Source: Prosapia bicincta
Lineage: Eukaryota; Arthropoda; Insecta; Hemiptera; Cercopidae
Direction of reading: 5' to 3'
NCBI GenBank assembly: GCA_036971475.1
Contig: JBAIZL010000001.1
Span: forward strand, 74,076,271 to 74,140,270
DNA: 64,000 nucleotides
Shown: piece after piece, positions 39,101 through 52,485 of the stretch
Layout of the letters: every line of letters begins with the position of its first letter
Position numbering within the stretch: position 1 is the first letter of the stretch
Made by a program: the position numbers and the translations under genes
The notes under the pieces: generated by a model
Database searches by the model: none
What the model was told of the DNA's origin: nothing
Seen by the model: only the letters and a program-made list of their open reading frames with translations

Positions 39101-39301
39101 GGGAGTAAAAAAACACATAGGCTAGATAAGAGTGAAAATAATGGATTGCTGATACACAACGACCACCCCCACAGTTTTAGTGGAGAAGATTTGTTTACTC
39201 TCGTTTTAGTAAATTGTAATAAATATTTTGTAATAAAAATCTAAATAATAATATTACATCAGTGATGTCTGGTAAATTACTCTCTGTCTGTCATTCTCTC
39301 G
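36166..39301. other. AT-rich intergenic sequence
   Basis: 36166-36340 contains decayed echoes of the preceding array ('aggcactc', 'aaggcagg'). 36945-37030 matches the 'tttgacatttgcgtttctcccc' segment of blocks A and B (17645-17730). The rest, including the 108-aa plus frame at 38771-39097, shows no motif I recognise. Confidence 0.5.
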
Positions 39302-40771
<1,470 letters not shown>

Positions 40772-41281
40772 AAATACACCAATAACAAAATAGAAAAATT
40801 AATAAATATATACATCAAAGAATACTACACTCCATCATACAAACCAAACAACAAAATAATAAAATATCTTAATAACACAAAACTCAAAACAAATACAGAA
40901 GAACAAACCATATCAGGAATTTACAAAATTACGTGTAACGACTGCAACGCATTTTACATAGGGAAATCAACGAGATCATTTAAAATAAGATTTGAAGAAC
41001 AATACAGAGCACTCAAAAATAAAAATACATAAATATCAAATGTTGTAGCACACCTAATATCACATAAACATGAAATAACAAATTACGCAAATAACCTAAC
41101 CATACTCGAAATAAACAATAACCCAATAGAACTAACCTCACTAGAAAAATACCACATTTCTAAAAACATACACAATAATTTACAGACAACATATGCAGAC
41201 GACGTACTATTTAAAAACATTATACATGCGGCTAAAGAAGAAATATGTATGACGTCAACAAATACCAACATCACGGAATGA
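40772..41281 (+). pseudogene. Penelope-like element fragment, GIY-YIG endonuclease (PLE-1)
   Basis: An open frame broken by a single TAA at 41030-41032 gives: a linker with TPSYKPNNKIIKYL as found between RT and endonuclease in Penelope-like elements; GIYKITCNDC (C-x2-C); FYIGKSTRSFKIRF with the YIG motif and the conserved Arg; after the stop HLISHKHE (paired His); then LEKYHIS carrying the expected catalytic Glu; ending at TGA 41279-41281. The RT domain is missing upstream (5' truncation). By family the GIY-YIG domain nicks target DNA for target-primed reverse transcription. Inactive. Confidence 0.88.
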
Positions 41282-41415
41282 ACGTTCACACCAGAAAAAT
41301 AAAGAAACATATTAGTGATTTGACAATGGTCAAGTGACCGAAAGTGAACTCATCACATAAGGTAAAATTATTGCACTTAGTGGTGGGAAAATTATCTACA
41401 AGTAATAATAATAAC

Positions 41416-41418
<3 letters not shown>
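41282..41418 (+). mobile_element. PLE-1 3' UTR with a short hairpin
   Basis: Contains GGTC-AAGT-GACC (41328-41339) followed at once by GAAA (41340-41343). Homologous to the inverted fragment at 54254-54358. Ends at a TA tract. Confidence 0.7.

Positions 41419-41489
<71 letters not shown>
41419..41489. repeat. (TA)n microsatellite, about 70 bp
   Basis: Uninterrupted TA dinucleotides directly after PLE-1. Confidence 0.95.
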
Positions 41490-41492
<3 letters not shown>

Positions 41493-42535
41493 GAAGGATA
41501 TTTAGTTACATAAAAACTAAATTGATAGATATATCTAAGCAATTCAAACCCTTACAGCATTTAGATATATAGGCTAATTTACAATGGATTTAGAAATCTA
41601 ATAAATAATATCAAAGCTAATATAAATAAGAAAGTAAGTTTAATAAAAGGAAATATAATAAATACTTATGGTAGAGAAACTAAAGAGGATGGACAAAAGA
41701 TTTAACACTTTTTAAATATTATAATAAATTCTAAAGGTAGAATTATTGAAGAACAATAGAGGATAGTTTATGTACGTAAACGAATTTCTTGGCAACGCTG
41801 TAATGTAAACATAGCAATGACGTTATCTAGTTGTGGTAATTTTATGATGTTTGTCTGGGACTCTCATATTGCCACAAATTCCACCACTAGCTAAACTTAA
41901 ATATATTTAAATTATATTTTAGGGTTCAAATTACCAGTTAGGTCGGTCACTTAGTAATTCAAGTTATTATAAACTTTAAAATTCTATAGGCATACATCAT
42001 ATTTGTTTTTTAATTCAGGTGTTAATATGTTCAAAAAATACTCGACCTATTAAAAAAACTCTTTTATCAACTTCTAATTGTCACAATATATAATTGCAAT
42101 CTGGCGACAAACAGCTCTTTCCAGAGCACAGGTTTGCAGACGTTACGATGCGACGAGAATGGTCTGATGTGGAGGTTTTGTAGCGAGGTTGATTTCGTTT
42201 TTAATGGCTTTCTTCAACCGGACTGGGTTCATTTGCGTTTTAAACCTTATGTTCTACTGGAGCTGATGGATAAAACTTAAAATCTTTATTAGAAATTCCC
42301 AAATGTTTAAACCTAATTTATGTTGGTTATTTAATTATTTATTTACATTCATATCATAGGATTATTTTAATGGTTTTGTTGTCTATTGAGTCAGCTGTGG
42401 AGTATTAATATTTAGGTTGTAATCTTACATTGATTAAAATAATTGTTACACAGTTCTGTCTGACGAATTCGTCCCATTTGGTTTTCAACTTACTCGCCTA
42501 CGCACACACTTACTTGACATAAGAGAACTTTGTAT
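41490..42535. other. AT-rich sequence with a diverged block A fragment
   Basis: 41940-42350 is a diverged match to 18470-18880 ('taattgtcac', 'tctgatg.gg.g', 'ttttgt.gcga' and 'tttatttaca' cues in the same order). The rest is unrecognised. Confidence 0.5.
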
Positions 42536-42539
42536 GTCA

Positions 42540-42680
42540 TACTGTCATCTTACTAAAATGGTCAAATGGTTAGGACTCGATACAAATGGTAACTCCCAAA
42601 TCCGAGCATATCCCTCACAGCCATTTGCCATTGTCCATTTAATTAACTTAAACGACGCGTAATAGCAATGGCAATACAGT
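42540..42680 (+). mobile_element. possible tRNA-derived SINE fragment
   Basis: TGGTCAAATGG at 42559-42569 is a perfect A-box consensus match. A weak B-box-like 'ctcccaaatcc' (about 42593-42603) follows at a tRNA-like distance. The head is similar in layout to 5530-5600. No tail or target duplication seen. Confidence 0.3.
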
Positions 42681-43277
42681 ATAAATATTACGCACTGCAT
42701 GGAGATCAGGCCTGAAGATGGGCGAGTTGGAATTTACCTGCGTGAAGTTTTCTGTCCATAAAATGCCCAAATATTTCAATTAATTTTGTTACTCAATTCC
42801 ATTTCCTCTACAAGCCCCTCCGCCCCGCACTGTGTCCCATACAAATGGCGAAGTATTTTGTTTTTCTTGCATAGAATACGGCTTGGCACTTTAGGCGATT
42901 GGGAGCCGGCGTTTGTTCTCACAGTAGAAGCCACTGAGATACGTTGCGATACCGCTAATCAGTGAGAAGTGCGGAAGCTTAGACAAAGCCTCGCTCGGAG
43001 CCCGATATAATGGCTTTGGCACAATATAAGCACACACAAAAAAAAAAAGATAATTTAAGACCATGTACCGAATATACCATACATAATCTCCATATAAGTA
43101 TATGATGATGTGTTTGTTAGTGAGTGGTGTAGAAACTCGTATTTCTTTTATTTTATAGAAATATAAGACTATGAATGTTCTTACTAAATCAATGTTCACT
43201 TTATGTTGATAAGAAATGATAGAAATAACAACTTGTCATAAAAAACGTTACCTAAAACTTTAGACTTACTTTGCAGT
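42681..43277. other. unrecognised sequence
   Basis: A 102-aa minus frame (42891-43199) has no motif. Its N-terminal half is low-complexity hydrophobic and the rest has nothing I recognise. Confidence 0.4.
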
Positions 43278-43455
43278 GGATGATTAAACTAAGTTCATAA
43301 AAAGCAACTTAGAATCATAAAGCTTCATTTAGCCACGGCGGAAAGTTTAAATTAAAATGTAAAAGTTATTACACAGCTAACTTTGCTCATTGCTTACAAT
43401 TAAAATTATTTGCCTATAAATAGAGAGACGACGTCCCGTAAATATGAAAATAATA
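43278..43455 (+). repeat. dispersed repeat S, copy 1
   Basis: Closely matches 51216-51395, including 'aatcataaagcttcatttag' and 'aactttgctcattgcttaca'. Unknown identity. Confidence 0.85.
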
Positions 43456-45517
43456 CAGCCTGAAACATAAGAGCAGGGTTTTACCTCATAGGGACTAAAT
43501 CCTTTCATATATTATGTATGTAGATACCTATGTGCTTTGATCTAGCGCTTGTCGAAGTCTGATACTTCCGGGAAATGTGCTGCGAGGTACAAAGGGGAAA
43601 CGCAAAGTGATTAACATGGCGATTAGACGCAATTAAAGACTAGAGTGCAAGGTGAGAAAAAAAGGAAATCACTAAATCCTGCCACCTTCTTGCTTGGCTG
43701 AAACTTCATCATATAACTACTCCTTCAAATTAGCACCATTCCCACATGCAATGAAGGCCATACATTAAACACACTAGAACAATGTGAAATATACAGACAT
43801 AGCAAAACATATAAAAATGGTATTCTTAATGAACAAACACAACGCAGATCACACACACTCTTCTATCACACCTCTAATTTTCAAAAAGAAAAAGTTACTG
43901 AAAAGCACAACTGCAGCAATCCTAGCTGCCAAAATATGAAGTTGAGGAGTTGTAAGACGAAAACTGTTCCTCCAAGTGTAAGTTAACAACTAAACTTAAC
44001 AAAAGTCTAGTAGCAAGTAATATCAAAGTGTAATAAACATGTACAAACATGTACTATAAAACTTTATATGGAGCAAAAACACAGAAGTTATTTTTTGTAG
44101 AATATTTACTGAAAAATATAATACGGATAATTGGGTAAGTGAAGAAATCAGCTTTTAATGCACCCAACAGCAAAGCTCTATGGCCATTCGTGGATATTAA
44201 AAATTTAAATATTATTGATTTTTCAATAATTCCTAGAGTGATTAATTCAACCCCAGAATTATGAGGACAATGTCCATTGTATTAGCATTCAGCCCGATTA
44301 TGGAACAGAGGTCGACATGAAAGCTCAATTACATTATTGACATACTGTAATTATTATTGAAATTAATTCATTAACTCTTAACAAAATAATGAAGTCAACG
44401 TCACTAGAAAACGGTGAATATAAATATCTACTGAGAGAATGTTCGCGTTAAGAAGTTTGGTTTTTAAAACAAACTTACTAAAATTAAACAATTAATTTTT
44501 AATTTAATAGTTTCCACAATCAAATTTTCTCTTCTAGCATTGTTTGTTTTCAGGACTGCATAGCAATGTACTTCGTACGGAATTAATGTGTCGTAACTTA
44601 ACAAATTTATTTTACATAGATTAACATAATGTCATTGATTTAGTACCATTGTAACAGTAGCAACATGTTTAGACTAATAAAACAAGAACATATCATTTAT
44701 CTAGGTAGAGTTTTTAGTAATACCAGAGCCTACTACCCGGAGCATGTAAGGTTAGGTGTTGAAGGATGTAACGTTGCCACGGCAGGTACGGTGGGCGACT
44801 GCTCAGTTCAAGGGAGTTGTATATGAAAACCAAACTTAATAGAAGTTAAAGGTTTGATCTCCTCACACAGATGCTATTTATCGTATATACACAGAACCAG
44901 AATCGTATTTACTCGTTCATTTCATTATTTCCGATTATTGACGCAAAAGACGTTTTCAAACGTTTTTGGACTCCCATTTTCTGAAGAAGCGTGGCACTTT
45001 TTTTGGTTAAAGCTTACACCTCAATTTTCTCTGAGTTGGAATTACATTGTTGCTCATTTATTGACAAGTAAAGGTTTAACTGGACTATAAGTTACCTCTT
45101 TAGCCGAACATAAAATAGGTTTTGCGTAACAGATCAATTATTTCAGGAAACGGTTAGTTTTACAGAATCTCGACTTCTGCAGATTGCTGTACATTTCTCA
45201 ATATGCCAATCAATTTTTAACTACCAATTAAATTTTTCGTAACTCTGTGAATATTCATGTAAAGGGGTTTTAATTTCGATTCGGTATTGGATTAAATTAT
45301 AGCAATATTCTTTCTACATAAACCGGTTGGTTACGATTACCAGCGAGTTATACCGAATAATGCGATTATGACCGCGTTATCAATTGGTTTAGACCATAAA
45401 CGAAGATTTGTCTGTATATGTTAAAGAAACACATTGAGCCTTGCAGAACAGTAAGGTGGGGGAACGATTAGGTAGTTCAACAATCTAACTGAGGCTGGAA
45501 GATGCATCACTTATTTA
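43456..45517. other. unrecognised AT-rich sequence
   Basis: No gene or repeat recognised. The 78-aa plus frame at 44854-45090 lacks motifs. Confidence 0.4.
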
Positions 45518-48500
45518 CAAGGTGGTCCTCTGTGGAGAGATGTTTCTAGAGGTCATACATGGGAATACATATACATGGGAATCTATAAGTACGTGACCGG
45601 GAGAGTCCTTTTCCCACTCTCCAGAGACACACCCTCTATCCAGACATATAGTACATAATATAGGACAATGTGTATTACAAAGATAGTCCTCTGTGGAGGG
45701 ATGTTTCTAAAGGTCATACATGGGAATCTATAAGTACGTGACCGGGAGAGTCCTCTTCCCACTCTCCAGAGACACACCCTCTATCCAGACATATAGTACA
45801 TAATATAGGACAATGTATATTACAAAGATAGCCCTCTATGGAGAGATGTTTCTAAAGGACGGACATGGGAATATATAGGTGCGTGACAGGGAGGGTCCTC
45901 TTCCCACTCTCCAGAGAAACGACCTCTATCCAGACATATAGTACATAATATAGGATAATGTGTATTAGAAAGATAGTCCTCTATGGAGAGATGTTTTTAA
46001 AGGTCGGACATGGGAATATATAGGTGCGTGACAGGGAGGGTCCTCTTCCCACTCTCCAGAGAAACGACCTCTATCCAGACATATAGTACATAATATAGGA
46101 TAATGTGTATTACAAAGATAGTCCTCTATGGAGAGATGTTTTTAAAGGTCGGACATGGGAATATATAGGTGCGTGACAGGGAGGGTCCTTTTCCCACTCT
46201 CCAGAGAAACGACCTCTATCCAGACATATAGTGCATAATATAGGACAATGTGAATTACAAAGATAGTCCTCTATGGAGAGATGTTTCTAAAGGTCGGACA
46301 TGGGAATATATAGGTGCGTGACAGGGAGGGTCCTCTTCCCACTCTCCAGAGAAACGACCTCTATCCAGACATATAGTACGTAATATAGGATAATGTGTAT
46401 TACAAAGATAGTCCTCTATGGAGAGATATTTCTAAAGGTCGGACATTGGAATAAATAGGTGCGTGACAGGGAGGGTCCTCTTCCCACTCTCCAGAGAAAC
46501 GACCTCTATCCAGACATATAGTACATAATATAAGATAATGTGTATTACAAAGATAGTCCTCTATGGAGAGATGTTTCTAAAGGTCTGACATGGGAGGGTC
46601 CTCTTCCCACTCTCCAGAGAAACGACCTCTATCCAAACATATAGTGCATAATATAGGACAATGTGTATTACAAAGATAGTCCTCTATGGAGAGATGTTTC
46701 TAAAGGTCGGACATGGGAATATATAGGTGCGTGACAGGGAGGGTCTTCTTCCCACTCTCCAGAGAAACGACCTCTATCCATACATATAGTACATAATATA
46801 GGATAATGTGTATTACAAAGATAGTCCTCTATGGAGAGATGTTTCTAAAGGTCGGACATGGGAATATATAGGTGCGTGACCGGGAGGGTCCTCTTCCCAC
46901 TCTCCAGAGAAACGACCTCTATCCAGACATATAGTGCATAATATAGGATAATGTGTATTACAAAGATAGTCCTCTGTGGAGAGATGTTTCTAAAGGTCAG
47001 ACATGGGAATATATAGGTGCGTGACAGGGAGGGTCCTCTTCCCACTCTCCAGAGAAACGACCTCTATCCAGACATATAGTGCATAATATAGGATAATGTT
47101 TATTACAATGATAGTCCTCTGTGGAGAGATGTTTCTAAAGGTCGGACATGGGAATATATAGGTGCGTGACAGGGAGGGTCCTCTTCCCACTCTCCAGAGA
47201 AACGACCTCTATCCAGACATATAGTGCATAATATAGGATAATGTGTATTACAAAGATAGTCCTCTATGGAGAGATGTTTCTAAAGGTCGGACATGGGAAT
47301 ATATAGGTGCGTGACAGGGAGGGTCCTCTTCCCACTCTCCAGAAAAACGACCTCTATCCAGACATATAGTACATAATATAGGACAATGTGTATTACAAAG
47401 ATAGTCCTCTATGGAGAGATGTTTCTAAATGTCATACATGGGAATATATAGGTGCGTGACATGGAGGGTCCTCTTCCCACTCTCCAGAGAAACGACCTCT
47501 ATCCAGACATATAGTACATAATATAGGACAATGTGTATTACAAAGATAGTCCTCTATGGAGAGATGTTTCTAAAGGTCGGACATGGGAATATATAGGTGC
47601 GTGACAGGGAGGGTCCTCTTCCCACTCTCCAGAGACACACCATCTATCCAGACATATAGTGCATATATAGGACAATGTGTATATAGGATAATGTGTATTA
47701 CAAAGATAGTCCTCTGTGGAGAGATGTTTCTAAAGGTCGGACATGGGAATATATAGGTGCGTGACAGGGAGGGTCCTCTTCCCACTCTCCAGAGAAACGA
47801 CCTCTATCCAGACATATAGTACATAATATAGGATAATGTGTATTACAAAGATAGTCCTCTATGGAGAGATGTTTCTAAAGGTCTGACATGGGAGGATCCT
47901 CTTCCCACTCTCCAGAGAAACGACCTCTATCCAGACATATAGTGCATAATATAGGACAATGTGCATTACTAAGATAGTCCTCTATGGAGAGATGTTTCTA
48001 AAGGTCGGAGATGGGAATATATAGGTGCGTGACACTGAGGGTCCTCTTCCCACTCTCCAGAGAAACGACCTCTATCCAGACATATAGTGCATAATATGGG
48101 ACAATGTGTAATACAAAGATAGTCCTCTATGGAGAGATGTTTCTAAAGGTTGGGCATAGAACTCTATAAGTACGTGACAGGGAGGGTCCTCTTCCCACTC
48201 ACCAGAGAAACGACCTCTATCCAGACATATAGTGCATAATATAGGATAAGGTGTATTACAAAGATAGTCCTCTGTGGAGAGATGTTTCTAAAGGTCAGAC
48301 ATGGGAATATATAGGTGCGTGACAGGGAGGGTCTTCTTCCCACTCTCCAGAGAAACGACCTCTATCAAGACACATAGTGCATAATATAGGATAATGTGTA
48401 TTACAAAGATAGTTCTCTATGGAGAGATGTTTCTAAAGGTCGGACATGGGAATATATAGGTGCGTGACAGGGAGGGTCCTCTTCCCACTGTCCAGAGAAA

Positions 48501-49005
48501 CGACCTCTATCCAGACATATAGTACATAATATAGGACAATGTGTATTACAAAGATAGTCCTCTATGGAGAGATGTTTCTAAATGTCGTACATGGGAATAT
48601 ATAGGTGCGTGACAGAGAGAGTCCTCTTCCCACTCTCCAGAGAAACGACCTCTATCCAGACATATAGTACATAATATAGGACAATGTGTATTACAAAGAT
48701 AGTCCTCTACGGAGAGATGTTTCTAAAGGTCGGACATGGGAATATATAGGTGCGTGACAGGGAGGGTCCTCATCCCACTCTCCAGAGAAACGTACTCTAT
48801 CCAGACATATAGTACATAATATAGGACAATGTGTATTACAAAGATAGTCCTCTATGGAGAGATGTTTCTAAAGGTCGGACATTGGAATATATAGGTGCGT
48901 GACAGGGAGGGTACTCTTCCCACTCTCCAGAGACACACCATCTATCCAGACATATAGTACATAATATAGGACAATGTGTATATAGGATAATGTGTATTAC
49001 AAAGA
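45518..49005. repeat. 145-bp satellite array, about 24 units
   Basis: The unit contains 'agtcctctatggagagatg', 'catgggaatatataggtgcg', 'cttcccactctccagag' and 'tccagacatatagt'. Successive units at 46821 and 46966 give the 145-bp period. Most units are over 90% alike by eye. The left-edge units differ more (for example 'acacaccctct' for 'acgacctct'), and some are shortened (around 46585 and 47885). Since 145 is not a multiple of 3, the recurring 64-77 aa minus frames rotate phase and are not genes. Confidence 0.95.
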
Positions 49006-50639
49006 AGAGAACAATAACGTGTAGAAGAAAACAATTGAAAATTAACAAAATGAGAGAATAAATGTGCAAATAAAATACCTGTAGAGCCTCCGCCTAATTA
49101 GTGTACGCTCCCACCCCCCAAGAATCACTCCCGACAATGTCTACTGTCCAATTCGATAGGTGATATTTTAATGAAGCTTATTATAGATACGTAGATTGAG
49201 GTCTGAGCCTACTGTGACATGTAATGCTTACTTAAAATAAATCTGGAATAAAGTCGATAACCTAGCAGTCGGCAACAGCCGATATTTAGCTGCCGAATGT
49301 ACAGCTATGACACAGAATTGAGAGGAATATCTTCTAGGCAATTATAAATTAACACGAATCTCCGTAAAACACAAATCCGAGAAATTCCCACAACAGAAAC
49401 TTTGGTGCAAAGTTACTAGCCTTTAGCTTTCGTTGTCAACTTTATACATGTTTACCCTGTCTGAAAATAAATTCTTTGTCCCAGCTGTAACAACAAGCTT
49501 CGTATAAACCATTTTAATAAAATTGCTGGATCAATTCTCCATTAGTTACGTTCAAAATCATGAAGTTTCCATAACTTTTGCTACCCTCAAAGGCATTTTG
49601 TTATCTTGCCTATCCTAATGTATCCTAACAACAATCGATGTATATTAGTGCTCTTATCTACATTAGGGTTAGGTCGCTCTCCCTCTCTACCTCTCTCTCT
49701 ATCTCTGCATTTCCCCCTTGCTCCCTCTCGCGAAGTCCCCGCTTGAGGATGAGTGTAGAATTACAGGAAAGAACAGGCAGGACTCGACGTTACTAAAGTA
49801 TCAGAGTGAAATGCTGACTATCAGCTTTGTTCATGCAGGCCTAGTAACGCTTCTGCCAAAACACAAAATGCATTGCTGCATACGAAACTACTAGGGGCGT
49901 AGTAATGGTTTGGCAAATGTTACCAGGCTGTGCCATCTCCGAACCCAATTACCACTTTAGTCTTAGGAATCTCAGCCTTAGAGCTCGATCGCCTTTTTGA
50001 ATATTGTTCCTGTTGAGGAAGGAATGTATTATTTTGTATGAAACCTATAACTGGAGTTTTTTATTATTTGGACACTACGAATTTCTCTAAATATGTATTT
50101 TTGTATTACCATAAAAAGACCAATATATTTACACTGTGTAATAGAGCCACGTCCAGCGGGATCCATGAGAGTAGATCTATAAAGAAATATTGATAAGATA
50201 CTAAAATTGTGAATTGGATTTCAAGTACAAATGAAACCTTGAATTATTTCATGCTTAAGCATATTTAATCTTGAGTTTTCGAAAGGTAAATCCCAATTAA
50301 TATTTACAACCTCTGCTTGCTGGGTAATAAAAAGGCAATTTTAGGAAGTTTGAATACCTGACTTATATATGTAATCAGGAGAGACATGGTTAGAATATTA
50401 TGGTTACCTACTAGAAAGGGTAAATGTTAAAACAGAGGTCATGAAGAAAGGGAGAAAGTTGTATAAGTTTTAGAGAAGCAAAGAACTAAGCCAGTTGGAA
50501 GGTATCTCCCTGCAATCAAGTGTGTAGCGTTGACCCTAGCTATTTTCGCCTTAACCTTAGGAGGAACACATCTCTCTACGGCTACTGTATGTCCTATTAG
50601 AGATGGAGTTGTGTTCCCCATTATCCTTTAAACCTAGGT
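49006..50639. other. unrecognised sequence
   Basis: No gene or repeat recognised; a CT-rich stretch lies at 49676-49735. Confidence 0.4.
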
Positions 50640-50688
50640 GAGCGCTGACACGCGTGCGAACACGCACACGCACACACACACACACAGA

Positions 50689-50749
<61 letters not shown>

Positions 50750-50750
50750 T

Positions 50751-50788
<38 letters not shown>

Positions 50789-50790
50789 GC
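50640..50790. repeat. compound CA-TA-CA microsatellite
   Basis: CA tract (about 50662-50686), TA tract (50693-50746) and CA tract (about 50753-50786). Confidence 0.95.
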
Positions 50791-51422
50791 GCGTCCATAC
50801 CTGATGATCAGGTTACATTCGAATTGAGTATAAACCCGTATTAGTTTGTTTTTTAAAGAAGTAGCACGCAACGAATGGTCCTACTAACTCAACGATCACT
50901 CTGTATTGGATGAGAAATATGATGGTACCGTGGATAACCTGTTAGTGAAAACATAATACAAAATTATCTAATGAATCCCGTTACATTATTGGTCCTGCCC
51001 TGTAATGGCATTCTTACCCAGCATTATGGTTTCCCATGCTGACGTACATTACAGGCAAATGTGGACTGAACGGTCGACTTTGGCTACATCTAGTTGTCGT
51101 CATGTTACACTTTGTACGATGTAAAAGCTTAAGTAAGCCTATAAAATGCTATGTTTCCTTTGTTGACGTAGTGCACGCATAAAGCTCCACATAGCTTGTG
51201 ATGAAGTTTCACGACATGATTTAACTAAGTTCATAAAAGAGCATAGAATCATAAAGCTTCATTTAGCCGCGGTGGAAAGTTTAAATTAAAATGTAAAAGT
51301 TATTACATAGCTAACTTTGCTCATTGCTTACAGTTACCCTGATTTGCCTTTAAATGGAAAAACAACGTCCTGTATTATATACATGAAAATAATAATATAT
51401 AAATGATGTTTTTATAAATAAT
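50791..51422. other. unrecognised sequence with dispersed repeat S, copy 2
   Basis: 51216-51395 is the second copy of repeat S (partner 43278-43455). The rest is unrecognised. Confidence 0.7.
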
Positions 51423-52231
51423 ATACACGTAAATATAAAATGTACTCATGAATATGAATCTAAAAATAAACTAAATTATTTAGATATTACAATTACTAGA
51501 AATAATGAATCATTTGAATATAATATATATAGAAAACCAACGCAGACAAATCAAGTAATACCTAATAATTCAAATCATCCATACAACCAAAAAATGGCAG
51601 CGCTTTATAATTTACTACATAGAATGCACAAAATACCAATGAACTTAAATGATCAAATAAGAGAGAAAAATATAATATATCAAATTGGTTTAGAAAATGG
51701 ATATAAAAGAAAAACTATAAATAAATTTAATAATAATATATTAATAAAACAGAAACTCGAAAATATCTTTGTACCTAATAAGAGAGAAAATATTTGCACA
51801 ACTTTTAATTCACTGGTAACGAAATAAATAAAAATACAAGATTATTTAAAGAAACAAATTTACAAATTACATATAAAACTGATAATAAAATTAAAAATTT
51901 AATAAACAATAACAAAAATTAAAATAATATTCAAGAAAGAAATGGAGTATATAATATAAAATGTCAAACTTGTAATAAATTATATGTTGGACAAACAAAA
52001 AAAGAAATAAAAGAAAGATACAAAGAAAATTTAAACGCTTATACCAAACCAAACATATACAAATCAAATTTAGCTACACATTGTATTAATAATGGACACG
52101 AGTTTCCGGAAATAGAAAATATGAAATTAATAAAAGAATTAAAAAAAGGATTAAAAATGAATATATTTGAAACATTGGAAATTTATAAGCATAAAGTTAA
52201 AGACAAATTAATTAAAGACAAATTCAAGTGA
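51423..52231 (+). pseudogene. Penelope-like element fragment, RT end plus GIY-YIG endonuclease (PLE-2)
   Basis: The frame from about 51423 to 51827 gives the end of a Penelope-type RT: NYLDITITRN, YNIYRKPTQTNQVIP, HPYNQKMAALYNLLHRM. A frame change at about 51820-51830 leads to NTRLFKETNLQITYKT, a stop at 51920-51922, then the endonuclease: GVYNIKCQTCNKLYVGQT (GIY and YIG variants GVY/YVG, C-x2-C), KEIKERYKE with the conserved Arg, THCINNGHEF (paired Cys/His), and IFETLEIY with the Glu, ending at TGA 52229-52231. The catalytic RT part is missing. It is a different subfamily from PLE-1, since the two proteins align only at family motifs. Confidence 0.92.
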
Positions 52232-52459
52232 GATCACCACACCAAACTATTTATAAGGTCATTGATGTTATAGAAAAAATTACATAAAGTGCAATACTTA
52301 TAAACATATGGTCATTTGTAGCACATATGATTTAATTTTGTAAAAATATTTTATTAGATAATTATTTTCCTGAAGATGCTGGTACTATTTTATCGGCGAA
52401 AAGCATTGAATAAATATATTCATTAAAAGTATTCTTGTTTTTGAAATATTTTTAATTTG
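52232..52459 (+). mobile_element. PLE-2 3' UTR with hammerhead-like motif
   Basis: CTGAAGA (52370-52376, fits CUGANGA) is followed after one base by a 6-bp stem with two G-U pairs (52378-52383 with 52392-52397, 8-nt loop) and then GAAA (52398-52401). This ordering matches the core of hammerhead ribozymes, known in some Penelope-like elements. Stems I and III could not be established. Confidence 0.4.
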
Positions 52460-52485
52460 TTATATATATATATATATATATATAT
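52460..52485. repeat. (TA)n microsatellite
   Basis: TA tract directly after the PLE-2 3' UTR. Confidence 0.9.

Noticed and set aside
45583..49069. Recurrent 64-77 aa minus frames with a shared sequence
   Set aside because: Frames recur because the 145-bp satellite recurs; phase rotates and the frames do not join.
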